Source: Mycolicibacterium tusciae (lineage in GTDB: Bacteria; Actinomycetota; Actinomycetes; Mycobacteriales; Mycobacteriaceae). Taken from it: a stretch of 64,000 nt of DNA. The position numbers were made by a program, and so were the translations under genes. The DNA lies in contig NZ_MVIM01000001.1 in assembly GCF_002086795.1 (NCBI RefSeq), positions 585,124-649,123 of the forward strand. Reading direction: 5' to 3'. Position 1 is the stretch's first letter. The number at the start of each line of letters is the position of its first letter. Under the pieces are notes generated by a model. It searched no databases. It was not told the DNA's origin and was given only the letters and a program-made list of their open reading frames with translations. This document shows, piece by piece, positions 20,083 through 28,637 of this stretch.

Positions 20083-21711
20083 TGGCCGCAACCCTCGCCG
20101 CGTGCCACGCGCTCGCCCGGCGGGTGCCGGCCGAGCGAGCCGTCACCCGGCTCGCGGCCCGACAACTGCGACGTGGCACGCTGCTCGTCGCCGCAGTGTG
20201 CGCAGGGATGTCGACGTTGGTCGCCGCCCAGTACCAGTCCACCTTCCGCGGTGAGTTGAGTCAAAGCGCACTGCGTGCGCTGGCCGAAAACCCAGCCATA
20301 CGAGTTCTTTTCGGCGCGCCGGTGGCTTTGGACGACCCGGGGGGGGTTCACGGTGTGGCGGACCGGTACACCGGTGCTCGTGCTGGCCGGTGTGTGGATC
20401 ATGCTGACCGCCGTCCGAATCACCCGGGGCGAGGAAGACGCCGGCCGCTGGGATCTTCTGCTTTCCGGCCCGATCCGCACTGTAGAGGTCGTGCGTCGCT
20501 ACCTGATCGCGCTCACCGGTTCGGCCACGGTCATCAGTGCAGGGGTCGGCCTCGGGATGATGGCCGCCGGCACCGACGCTTTCGGCGCCATCCTGTACGC
20601 AGCGTGCGTTCTCGGTGTGACGCTCACATTTGCCACCGTCGGGTTGGTGGCCGCTCAGGTGATGCCGAACCGGCCATCCGCGGTCGGACTCTCGGTCGGG
20701 TTTCTCGGTGCCACATTGTTGGTTCGGATGCTCTCCGACGGAGTCGCGGCATTCGCATGGTCTGCCTGGCTCAGCCCATTCGGTCTCGTCGCACGCGTGG
20801 CGCCCTACGCCGAGAACCGGATTGCCCCCTTGCTGGTGTTGGCGTGCTATCCAGTCGCGTTCGCGGTTGTCGCCACCGACGCAGCGGGCCGCCGCGACCT
20901 CGGTACCGGACTGTTGACACTCTCGACACGACGCCCGCCGCGCACCAGCCTGTTGGGATCGATCGACAGTTTCGCCGCGCGGCGCGCCCTGCGTCCCACG
21001 GTCGGGTGGGCTGCGGGAATCGGCGCCTACTTCCTGATCATCGGCGCGGTGATCGCTTCCATACTGGACTTCTTCGAGCAGAACCCTCGGTTCGCGGAAT
21101 TGGCCGCCGCTGCGGGATTCGCGGGCCTGAACTCGGCGGAGGGTTTCGCTGCGGCTTTGTTCAGCCTGATGACCAATGCGACCGGGTTGTACTGCGTAAC
21201 CCGGCTCGCGGCATTCGTAGGTGACGAGCGGGCGCGGCGGTGGACCATGTTGTTCGCCTCGCCGTCGTCTCGCGAGCGCCTGCTGGGCACGGAGATAGCG
21301 GTTACCGCAGTGGGATTGGTCGCGTTGCACCTCGTCGCAGCAGCCGCCATGTGGAGCGGCGCGGCGCTGACCGGCGCCCCGCTGCGGATCGGCGATGCAC
21401 TCGCAGGAGCTCTCAACACCGCCCCGGTTGGGTGGCTGGCGCTCGGCGCGGCAGCCCTGGCCGTCGGCTGGCTCCCGTCGACGGTGGGTGCTATCGGCGC
21501 GCTACCTGTGGTCGGGGGGTTTCTGCTCAACGTCATCGCCGACAGCATGCGTGCTCCGGCGTGGGTGCTGGACATCTCTCCATACGTGCATATCGCGGCG
21601 GTGCCGTCGGTCTCACCCGACATTCCGGCGACAATAACGTTCCTGGTTGTGGGTGGAGCGCTTACCGCATTGGGGATCGCGGGCTACCGCCTCCGCGATT
21701 TGACCTCCTGA
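20082..21711 (+). pseudogene. ABC exporter permease, frameshifted in a G8 tract
   Basis: Membrane subunit for the preceding ATPase, translationally coupled at TGATG. The N-terminal 88 residues are in one frame and the remaining ~455 residues, with about ten to twelve hydrophobic segments, are in another. The frame changes inside a run of eight G at 20339-20346. With seven G the reading becomes DDPGGFTVWRTG, a motif typical of this exporter family, so one extra G is the simplest explanation. The gene is otherwise intact to its stop at 21711. It could be a base-calling error, a phase-variable or slippage-decoded tract, or a true recent mutation. Confidence 0.85.
20339..20346 (+). repeat. G8 homopolymer at the permease frameshift
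   Basis: Eight consecutive G residues mark the point where the permease coding sequence moves to another frame. A count of seven would restore one continuous frame of about 543 codons. Confidence 0.9.
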
Positions 21712-21732
21712 GTTGGCATTCACATCTCGCCG

Positions 21733-22485
21733 TCACGTGTTCTTGGCGACAAATCGCCGGAACAGTAACCAGGCAACCGCGAGGTTGTAGACCGTACCGG
21801 CGACCAGGTATGGCCACCACGTGCCGTGCTCGCTGGCGACCCAGAACGTCTTTGCCGCCCAATACGGCGGCAGCACACCGAAAGCCAGATTCCAGGCCGA
21901 ATCGATGAACCACGGAAGGCACGGCAACCCGGCGATCAACATGCCGAGGCCGCGCAGCATGGCGATGCCTTGAATCTTGTTGGCCGCGACGGCGACGATC
22001 AGCAGCAGCGTGACGACCGCCGACAATCCGGCCAGCAGCCCGATCGGAACAAGGGTGGGAACGAGACCTGGTTCGAGTATTCCGCTGAACGACAACGTCG
22101 CTACCACATATACGGTCGTCAACGCCATGACGGTGCCCGCACGGTAGGCGAAGAATGTCGACAACCGCACCGGGGTCACCCGCAGCACGGTCATCGTGCC
22201 TGCGTCGACCTCGTCGAGCACAAGGAAGGCGCCGAGTCCGCCCGTGATGATGATGCTCGTCAGCAGCAAGAAGCCGGTGAGAACGAGTGGATAGTAGGGA
22301 ACCAGATCAAAGTCGTATCGTGCCGCCAACATGTCGGTGAACAACGGGACGAGGATGACGACTCCGACAGTCCAGATGACGGGAGCCAGAACGATCATGA
22401 CCAACAGCGGATCACGGTAGGTACCGCGAATGTCGTTGCGGCCGAATGCCGCCAGCGCTTTCACTGACGTTGTCATCGAAGTCAT
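21733..22485 (-). CDS. ABC-2 type exporter permease (Rv2686c-like)
   Basis: A 250-residue integral membrane protein with about six hydrophobic segments and the ABC-2 permease pattern GAFLVLDEVDAGTMTVLRVTPV, typical of drug-export permeases. The start ATG at 22485 is preceded by a strong GGGAGG ribosome-binding site 7 bases away and overlaps the upstream permease stop (TGATG). It is the last gene of the ATPase-permease-permease operon, which by order and size resembles M. tuberculosis Rv2688c-Rv2687c-Rv2686c, a transporter reported to export fluoroquinolones. The orthology is inferred from memory. Confidence 0.85.
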   Translation of the reverse strand: MTSMTTSVKALAAFGRNDIRGTYRDPLLVMIVLAPVIWTVGVVILVPLFTDMLAARYDFDLVPYYPLVLTGFLLLTSIIITGGLGAFLVLDEVDAGTMTVLRVTPVRLSTFFAYRAGTVMALTTVYVVATLSFSGILEPGLVPTLVPIGLLAGLSAVVTLLLIVAVAANKIQGIAMLRGLGMLIAGLPCLPWFIDSAWNLAFGVLPPYWAAKTFWVASEHGTWWPYLVAGTVYNLAVAWLLFRRFVAKNT

Positions 22486-23198
22486 CACACACCTCCCGAT
22501 CTTGCGACGACGTAGTGACCGAACAGCGCCCTGGCTACCCAGAACAGCACCGCCAAACCTGCGAGGGGATACAGCACGGCATAGGCCACCTGCCACGGGG
22601 CCAGTGTCACTTGATCGAAGGCCTCGCCCAGCAGCAGCAGCGGCCCCAACGTAGGGATCAGGTAAAGAACCGGACTCTCCCACACCCCCGAGTAGTACAG
22701 CACCGGGAGGCCCGTCATCACCGCGAGAGGGCCGGTCGCCGACATGAACCAATCGCTGACCGAAGAGAACGGGAGCGACGTGATGAATCCGACGAGCAGC
22801 ATCAACAAGGTGCCGAGCACCACACCGGTCAACAGAGGGAGTGGACGATAGGCGAATCCGTGGGCGGCCGACACCACGATGAGCGCCACCATAACTGAAA
22901 CACCTAACAGCACAGCGAGTTTCACGCCAAGGTACTCCCAGAACCGCAACGGTGTCGAGATGACGGCACCGAGGGTGCGCTCCTGCTTCTCGAAAGACAC
23001 CGAACCTCCGATGAAGAAGAACCCGATGATCGCGATGTCGCCCAACAAGATGTATGGCTCAGCAATCGGACGCAAGGCGTGCGACATGGGCAGCAACACT
23101 GCCAGCCAAATGAGCCCGGAGAAGACCGCCGCATGCAGAAACCTCTGCCTGACTTGAAGCGTGACCTCGAGCCGCAACGCACTCGTCAGCCGTTTCAT
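22485..23198 (-). CDS. ABC-2 type exporter permease (Rv2687c-like)
   Basis: A 237-residue membrane protein with about six hydrophobic helices, including the motif FEKQERTLGAVISTPLR just after the second helix, characteristic of ABC-2 permeases. The ATG at 23198 overlaps the ATPase stop by 4 bases (ATGA), and the following permease overlaps its own stop by 1 base, so the three genes are translationally coupled. It probably forms a heterodimeric channel with the next permease. Confidence 0.86.
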   Translation of the reverse strand: MKRLTSALRLEVTLQVRQRFLHAAVFSGLIWLAVLLPMSHALRPIAEPYILLGDIAIIGFFFIGGSVSFEKQERTLGAVISTPLRFWEYLGVKLAVLLGVSVMVALIVVSAAHGFAYRPLPLLTGVVLGTLLMLLVGFITSLPFSSVSDWFMSATGPLAVMTGLPVLYYSGVWESPVLYLIPTLGPLLLLGEAFDQVTLAPWQVAYAVLYPLAGLAVLFWVARALFGHYVVARSGGV

Positions 23199-24100
23199 GC
23201 CAGTTGCCTTCCGGTGGTCTCGACGAAGACGTCGTCCAGGGTGGCCTCGCGGCTGTGAATGGTTTCGACGTGGTGATCTCGCAGCACAGAGTGAAACGCG
23301 GGGTCGTCGGCCAGGCCGTCCATGGCGAACTCGGCGGCCTCCAGACGGCCATTCTCCCCCCGGAACTGGACTCGGACACGTCGTTGACTGCGGGCGATCT
23401 TCAGTTCGGCCGGCGTGTCCATGGCGACAATCCGGCCGTCGACCACGAAGGCGACTCTGTCGCAAAGCTCGTCGGCGGTCGCCATGTCATGCGTGGTAAG
23501 GAATACAGTGCGGCCCCGCGCCTTTAGATCAAGAATCATGTCTTTGACTTTGCGCGCGTTCACCGGATCAAGACCGGAAGTGGGCTCGTCGAGGAAAAGC
23601 AGGTCCGGGTCGTTGATCAGCGATCTGATGAACGTCAGACGCATCTGCATTCCCTTGGAGTACTTGCCAACTCGGGTGTCAGCGTCGTCGGCGAGACCCA
23701 CTGCGCCAAGAAGTTCCATCGGATCCAGCGTGTCGCCGTCGTAGAGCGAGGCAAAGAATCTCAGGTTCTCCAGGCCGGTGAGCTTCTGATAGTGATTCGG
23801 CAACTCGAACGAGACCCCGATGCGCTGGTAATAGTCCGGCCCCCATTTCAGCGGGTCCTGACCCCACACCGTTGCTTCGCCGCCGTGCCCGCGAAGCAAC
23901 CCGATGAGTAGCTTTTGCGTCGTCGACTTGCCGGCACCGCTGGGACCGAGAAATCCGAAGATCTCTCCTCGTCCCACCGAGAAGTCCATGCCGCGTACCG
24001 CCGGCTGTGTCGATTTCGGATAGGTGAAGGTCAAACCGCGGACGCGGATCACCTCAGCAGTGGTGGACGGCGACGTGGCCGCCGGGGCGACACTTTCCAT
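23195..24100 (-). CDS. ABC exporter ATP-binding subunit (Rv2688c-like)
   Basis: A 301-residue ATPase with Walker A GPSGAGKST, signature region VGKYSKGMQMRL (degenerate LSGGQ), Walker B LLFLDEPTSGLDP and H-loop TTHDMATADEL, followed by a C-terminal regulatory tail. The start ATG at 24100 has a GAGGAGA ribosome-binding site. It leads the operon with the two permeases. The gene is divergent from the MarR-like regulator at 24213, with 112 bases between them that carry the 17-bp motif and a good -10 box. Confidence 0.92.
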   Translation of the reverse strand: MESVAPAATSPSTTAEVIRVRGLTFTYPKSTQPAVRGMDFSVGRGEIFGFLGPSGAGKSTTQKLLIGLLRGHGGEATVWGQDPLKWGPDYYQRIGVSFELPNHYQKLTGLENLRFFASLYDGDTLDPMELLGAVGLADDADTRVGKYSKGMQMRLTFIRSLINDPDLLFLDEPTSGLDPVNARKVKDMILDLKARGRTVFLTTHDMATADELCDRVAFVVDGRIVAMDTPAELKIARSQRRVRVQFRGENGRLEAAEFAMDGLADDPAFHSVLRDHHVETIHSREATLDDVFVETTGRQLA

Positions 24101-24133
24101 GGACGGTCTCCTCTGGGTATGCGGATACCAGTT

Positions 24134-24171
24134 CCGACCAGACTTCCCGGAGCGCCGTCGCTGACTATACT
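24134..24171 (+). promoter_or_regulatory. Candidate promoter with shared 17-bp motif, ahead of the MarR-like gene
   Basis: CCGACCAGACTTCCCGG at 24134-24150 is identical to 18997-19013. A near-consensus -10 hexamer TATACT lies at 24166-24171, which places the -35 position inside the shared motif. A short palindrome CTGACTTTTCAG follows at 24169-24180. The layout suggests a regulated promoter for the regulator gene at 24213; the regulator's own binding here is inference. Confidence 0.55.
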
Positions 24172-24212
24172 GACTTTTCAGAAATCTTTGAAGACTCTGA
24201 CCGGAGATCGTT

Positions 24213-24659
24213 ATGGCCTCGGATCCGCAAGAGAGTGCCGAGCAGCTCGCGCTCGTTCTCAGCTCACACGGTCTGCAGCGGATGACCGCGCGAGTTCTAG
24301 CATCGTTGCTGTTCACCGAAGATCCGGCCATGACCATGGGCGACCTCGCCGAACAGCTGCAGGCCAGCACAGGCGCGATCTCGGGAGCTCTCAAGATGCT
24401 CAGCTCCGTAGGACTCGTGGAGCGCGTGCCGGCACCAGGAAGCCGGCGGGACCACTACCGGCTGCGCGATGACGCGTGGGCCGTCCAATATACGAATCAG
24501 AACGAAGTAACGACCGCCGTCCTGAAGGCGGCGGAGGCGGGGATCGCGGCCACACCCGAGTACGGCCTCGCCCATCAACGTCTCACGCAGATGCGCGACT
24601 TCTACGCATTCCTCCTGGATGAGATCCCGGCGCTACTCGATCGCTGGCGACAGCGGTAG
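24213..24659 (+). CDS. MarR-like winged-helix transcriptional regulator
   Basis: A 148-residue winged helix-turn-helix protein. The recognition region reads MGDLAEQLQASTGAISGALKMLSSVGLVERV, followed by a basic wing (PGSRRDHYRL), then C-terminal helices for dimerisation. It is divergent from the Rv2688c-like ABC operon, the usual place for a local repressor of a drug exporter. The start ATG follows the candidate promoter by about 40 bases. It most resembles the GbsR/MarR group that controls efflux genes. Confidence 0.85.
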   Translation: MASDPQESAEQLALVLSSHGLQRMTARVLASLLFTEDPAMTMGDLAEQLQASTGAISGALKMLSSVGLVERVPAPGSRRDHYRLRDDAWAVQYTNQNEVTTAVLKAAEAGIAATPEYGLAHQRLTQMRDFYAFLLDEIPALLDRWRQR

Positions 24660-24699
24660 GCCTTGTCGGGGTGTCGCAGTCCGATAGCCTCGAACACCA

Positions 24700-25161
24700 A
24701 TGATCATCGAACGGCAGAGCGTCATCGACGCACCCACCGATCGGGTATGGGCCCGAGTGGTCACTCCCGAAGGCATCAACGATGAACTGCGGCCGTGGCT
24801 GACGATGTCGATGCCGCGCGGCGCCAAGGACTTGACCGTCGACACTGTGCCGGTCGGAACCCCGATCGGGCGCTGCTGGATGCGGTTGTTCGGCGTCCTC
24901 CCGTTCGACTACGACGACCTGATGATCGCCAAGTTACGGCCGGGCCGCGGCTTCGACGAGCAGTCGACGATGCTGTCCATGCGCAGCTGGCGCCACGAGC
25001 GCACCGTCGACCCCGACGGCGACACGAAAACCGTTGTACGCGATCGCCTCACGTTCGAGCTCCGGACTCCGCTGCGCTTTCTCACACCTGTGATCGGCGC
25101 TGGGATTCGCGCGCTGTTCGGGCATCGGCAACGACGGCTGCAGCGGTACTTCGATAGCTGA
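24700..25161 (+). CDS. SRPBCC-superfamily (START/polyketide cyclase-like) protein
   Basis: A 153-residue protein with the SRPBCC N-terminal pattern IERQSVIDAPTDRVWARVVTPEGIN and a C-terminal amphipathic helix, the fold of hydrophobic ligand-binding or lipid-handling proteins. No catalytic residue can be named. It lies 40 bases behind the MarR-like gene on the same strand and may be co-transcribed with it. The middle segment FGVLPFDYDDLMIAKLRPG is like that of actinobacterial SRPBCC proteins of unknown role. Confidence 0.75.
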   Translation: MIIERQSVIDAPTDRVWARVVTPEGINDELRPWLTMSMPRGAKDLTVDTVPVGTPIGRCWMRLFGVLPFDYDDLMIAKLRPGRGFDEQSTMLSMRSWRHERTVDPDGDTKTVVRDRLTFELRTPLRFLTPVIGAGIRALFGHRQRRLQRYFDS

Positions 25162-25280
25162 CCGGCTCGCCGACCATCGCGGCCTGCAAGCTGGTCAGCC
25201 AGCTCGATCCGCCATCCTGCTCTTCACTCTGCGGTGGGGGCGGTCGAAATCCCCATTTGTGCGCCCTGAGCGCTGGGCCC

Positions 25281-25320
25281 ACGCGCAGCCGGGGAAGTCA
25301 ACGCGCAGCCGGGGAAGTCA
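25281..25320. repeat. Perfect 20-bp tandem duplication
   Basis: ACGCGCAGCCGGGGAAGTCA occurs twice back to back, followed by the first five bases of a third copy. It lies just after the end of the methyltransferase gene, which is transcribed towards it, in a 164-base gap between converging genes. Confidence 0.95.
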
Positions 25321-25325
25321 ACGCG

Positions 25326-26567
25326 TCAGCGAGTGAGCACTGCGACGCATTCGACATGGTGCGTCAAGGGAAACGAGTCGAACACTCGCAGATCTTCGAC
25401 GGCATATCCGTGGCCGCGGTACAGCCCGATGTCGCGGGCGAACGAGGCGGCCTCACAACCGATGTGAATCACCCTCGGCACCTCGGCGTCGGCCAGCAGG
25501 TCGATCACCTCGCGCCCGGCTCCCGTTCTCGGGGGGTCCAGCACCGCGACGTCTGGCCTCCCCCGCTGACCGGTCAACGCCCTTCTCACGGAGTCGGTGA
25601 CGACGGAAACCCACCCCAGGTCGGCCAGCGCCGCGCGCGCCGAGCGGGACGCCCCGCGCGACGTGTCGACGGTAAGGACCTTCCCGGTGTCACCGACGGC
25701 CTGCGCCAGCGTCGCCGCGAAAATCCCTGCCCCACCGTACAAATCCCATGCCGTCATGCCCGGGCGCAGTTGCGCCCAATCGGTCACCAGCTCGCTGTAG
25801 ACCCGCGGGGCGTCGCGATGCGCCTGCCAGAACGCGGTCACCGGTACCCGCCACACGCGGTCCCCGACCCGCTGCACCGCCTCGTACTCGCCTTCGATGA
25901 CGTGCGTGGCGGACTTGCGGCCCTCCCGCGGACCCGACTGCACGACGTGGCGGTCACCGTCGTCGTCGACGGCCACGTGCACATGGGCACCGTGCGGCCA
26001 GACCCAGTCGTTGACGCCGTCGAGCATGCCCGACGGCAGCTGCGCGCAATCGAGATCGGTGACCAACTCGGCGCTGTGGTATCGGTGAAATCCCGCCTTG
26101 CCCCGCGCGGAGGTGTCCAATCGCACGCGGGTTCGCCAACCGGTGACCCCGCCCTCGCCCACCGGCTCGGCCACCGCGTCACCCTCGTCACGCCATGCAT
26201 ATCCGCCCAACCGCACCAGCTGATTGGCGACCACCGCACCCTTCAGCCGCCGCACCGCCGCCGGTTCGGCGAATGCCAGATCGCAACAACCGGCACCGTC
26301 CACCCCGGCGATCGGGCAGATCGAGTCGACCCGGTCGGCGGACGGCTCGATGACCTCGACAACGTCGGCGTGCCAATAGGATCCGCGATCCGAGGCGCCG
26401 TCTCTGATCCGGACGCGGACCGTCTCACCGGGCAACGCGTAGCGCACGAACACCACCCGCCCGTCATGGCGCGCGACACAACTGCCGCCGTTGGCAGGCG
26501 GCCCCACGGTCAAGGTGAGTTCGGACGACGCGCCGGGCGACCCGTCGACCTTTCCGTCGCCGCTCAA
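25326..26567 (-). CDS. TrmA/RumA-family SAM-dependent RNA methyltransferase
   Basis: A probable rRNA or tRNA uracil-C5 methyltransferase (Rv2689c-like). An N-terminal TRAM RNA-binding domain begins at ELTLTVGPPANGG; CPIAGVDGAGCCDL may carry the cysteine cluster; the SAM site is AWDLYGGAGIFAATLAQ; and the catalytic region is VLDPPRTGAG followed by HIGCEAASFARD. There the usual C-N-P motif after the catalytic cysteine is replaced by C-E-A, so the cysteine is kept but its surroundings are atypical. A TTG at 26567 overlapping the permease stop is the best start (413 residues). Longer open frames enter the permease gene. Confidence 0.86.
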   Translation of the reverse strand: MSGDGKVDGSPGASSELTLTVGPPANGGSCVARHDGRVVFVRYALPGETVRVRIRDGASDRGSYWHADVVEVIEPSADRVDSICPIAGVDGAGCCDLAFAEPAAVRRLKGAVVANQLVRLGGYAWRDEGDAVAEPVGEGGVTGWRTRVRLDTSARGKAGFHRYHSAELVTDLDCAQLPSGMLDGVNDWVWPHGAHVHVAVDDDGDRHVVQSGPREGRKSATHVIEGEYEAVQRVGDRVWRVPVTAFWQAHRDAPRVYSELVTDWAQLRPGMTAWDLYGGAGIFAATLAQAVGDTGKVLTVDTSRGASRSARAALADLGWVSVVTDSVRRALTGQRGRPDVAVLDPPRTGAGREVIDLLADAEVPRVIHIGCEAASFARDIGLYRGHGYAVEDLRVFDSFPLTHHVECVAVLTR

Positions 26568-28561
26568 TCCAAAAAGCCCCTGCGTGCGTCGCCGGGAGCG
26601 GACTGCGGCGCCAGCGTTTTCAGGCGCTCCGACGAACTCAACTGCCATGGAACCGATGTCACCATCACGTTCGGCTCGAACAACAGCCTGCCCTTGAGTC
26701 GCAGCGCGCTCTGGTTGTGCAGCACCTGCTCCCACCAGTGGCCGACCACGTACTCGGGGATGAACACCGTCACGACGGTGCGCGGCGACTCCTTGCTGAC
26801 CCGCTTGACGTAGTCGAGCACCGGGCGGGTGATCTCTCGGTACGGCGAGGCGATCACCTTCAACGGCGTGCTGATGTCGCTGCCCTCCCATTTGTGGACC
26901 AGCGCGCGCGTCTCAGCGTCGTCGACGCTGACGGTGATCGCCTCGAGCACGTCGGGGCGAGTAGCCCTGGCGTAGGCCAGCGCCCGCATGGTCGGCAGGT
27001 GCAGCTTGGACACCAGCACGATCGCATGGTTGCGGCTCGGCAACACCATGCCGTCGGCCTCTTCGGCCTCTTGCGCCTCCAGTTCGCGCGCCACGGTTTC
27101 GTAATGCTTGTGAATGGCTCTCATGATCACGAACAAGCCGCCCATCGCAAGAATGGCAATCCAGGCACCGACGAGGAACTTCGTCACCACGACGATGATC
27201 AAAACCGTTCCCGTGCAGAGCAACCCGATGAAGTTAATGATTCGGGAACGCTTCATCTTCGCACGGACGGCGGGGTCGGTCTCGGTGCGCAACAGCCGCG
27301 TCCAGTGGCGCACCATCCCGATCTGACTGAGGGTGAAGGAGACGAAGACCCCGACGATGTACAGCTGAATGAGCGCGGTGACCTCGGCCCTGAACGCGAC
27401 GATGAAGGCGATTGCGGCGAGTGCGAGAAACAGGATGCCGTTGGAGAAGGCCAGCCTATCGCCGCGGGTATGCAACTGTCGGGGCAGGAAACGGTCTTGC
27501 GCCAGTATCGATCCCAGCACCGGGAAGCCATTGAATGCGGTGTTGGCCGCCAGTACCAGGATCAGCGCCGTGACGCCGGCAATCAGGTATAGCCCAATCG
27601 GAAAATTGTGGAAGACCGCGTCGGCGAGCTGAGCAATGAGGGTCTTCTGATCATAGTCGGGCGGGGCGCCGACGAGCTGTTCATCGGGGCGCTCGGCGAT
27701 CTGCGCACCCGTCGCTTTGGCCAGCATGATGATGCCCATGAACATCGAGATGGCGATTGCGCCCAGCAGCGCCAGCGTCGTTGCCGCGTTGCGCGACTTC
27801 GGTTTCCGGAACGCCGGCACGCCGTTACTGATCGCCTCCACACCGGTCAACGCGGCACTACCGGAGGAGAACGCCCGCGCGACGAGGAACACCAAGGCGA
27901 AACCGAGAATCTCGCCGTGCTCCGCGTGCATCTCGAAGCCCGCCGATTCCGCTTGCAGTGGCCTGTCGAGAACGTAGATCTGAAAGAAACCCCAGGCGAG
28001 CATGACGTACATGCCGAACATGAAGGCATAGGTGGGAATTGCGAACGCGGTGCCGGACTCCCGGATGCCACGAAGGTTGATCGACGCCAGCAGCAGGATC
28101 GCGATGACGGCGAACAACACCTTGTGCTGGCCGACGAACGGCACGGCCGACCCGATGTTCGACATCGCCGAGGCCATCGACACCGCCACCGTCAGTACGT
28201 AGTCGACCAGCAGCGCGCTCGCAACCGTCAGTCCCGCGGTCGGGCCGAGGTTTGTGGTGACCACCTCGTAGTCGCCACCGCCCGACGGGTACGCGTGCAC
28301 GTTCTGCCGGTAGCTGGCGATCACGATCATCATCACCACCGCGACCGCCAGTCCGATCCAGGGCGCCATCGAGTAGGCCGCCAGGCCGGCGACCGAGAGC
28401 ACCAGAAAGATCTCCTCCGGTGCATAGGCGACGGAGGACATGGCGTCGGAGGCGAACACCGGCAGGGCGATCCGCTTGGGCAGCAGGGTGTGCGACAGCT
28501 TGTCGCTGCGGAACGGACGGCCCAGAACCAGCCGCCGTGTGACGGTCGAAAGCTTTGACAC
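26564..28561 (-). CDS. APC/KUP-superfamily permease, KimA-like (probable K+ or amino acid importer)
   Basis: A 665-residue protein with about 12 transmembrane segments in the first ~450 residues and a cytoplasmic C-terminal domain. The motif FASDAMSSVAYAPEEI near residue 35 and SYRQNVHAYPSGGGDYEV are shared with KimA/YdaO K+ importers and related APC permeases (Rv2690c-like). The start GTG at 28561 gives the family-like N-terminus. It is divergent from ceoB and ceoC, which encode K+ gating proteins, with a gap of 76 bases, so K+ is a better guess than amino acids. Its stop overlaps the TrmA-like gene. Confidence 0.85.
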   Translation of the reverse strand: MSKLSTVTRRLVLGRPFRSDKLSHTLLPKRIALPVFASDAMSSVAYAPEEIFLVLSVAGLAAYSMAPWIGLAVAVVMMIVIASYRQNVHAYPSGGGDYEVVTTNLGPTAGLTVASALLVDYVLTVAVSMASAMSNIGSAVPFVGQHKVLFAVIAILLLASINLRGIRESGTAFAIPTYAFMFGMYVMLAWGFFQIYVLDRPLQAESAGFEMHAEHGEILGFALVFLVARAFSSGSAALTGVEAISNGVPAFRKPKSRNAATTLALLGAIAISMFMGIIMLAKATGAQIAERPDEQLVGAPPDYDQKTLIAQLADAVFHNFPIGLYLIAGVTALILVLAANTAFNGFPVLGSILAQDRFLPRQLHTRGDRLAFSNGILFLALAAIAFIVAFRAEVTALIQLYIVGVFVSFTLSQIGMVRHWTRLLRTETDPAVRAKMKRSRIINFIGLLCTGTVLIIVVVTKFLVGAWIAILAMGGLFVIMRAIHKHYETVARELEAQEAEEADGMVLPSRNHAIVLVSKLHLPTMRALAYARATRPDVLEAITVSVDDAETRALVHKWEGSDISTPLKVIASPYREITRPVLDYVKRVSKESPRTVVTVFIPEYVVGHWWEQVLHNQSALRLKGRLLFEPNVMVTSVPWQLSSSERLKTLAPQSAPGDARRGFLD

Positions 28562-28637
28562 GAGTGCCAAGGGTAAGCGCAGAGGTGAATGGTTGTAGCG
28601 TTCCGAGTGCGCAGGTTCGACCGGAAGGGACCAACAG

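Noticed and set aside
20079..21224. The first permease frame read on past the G8 tract to 21224
   Set aside because: Beyond 20346 this frame is Arg/His-rich and not membrane-like, whereas the neighbouring frame is strongly hydrophobic; only the first 88 codons belong to the protein.
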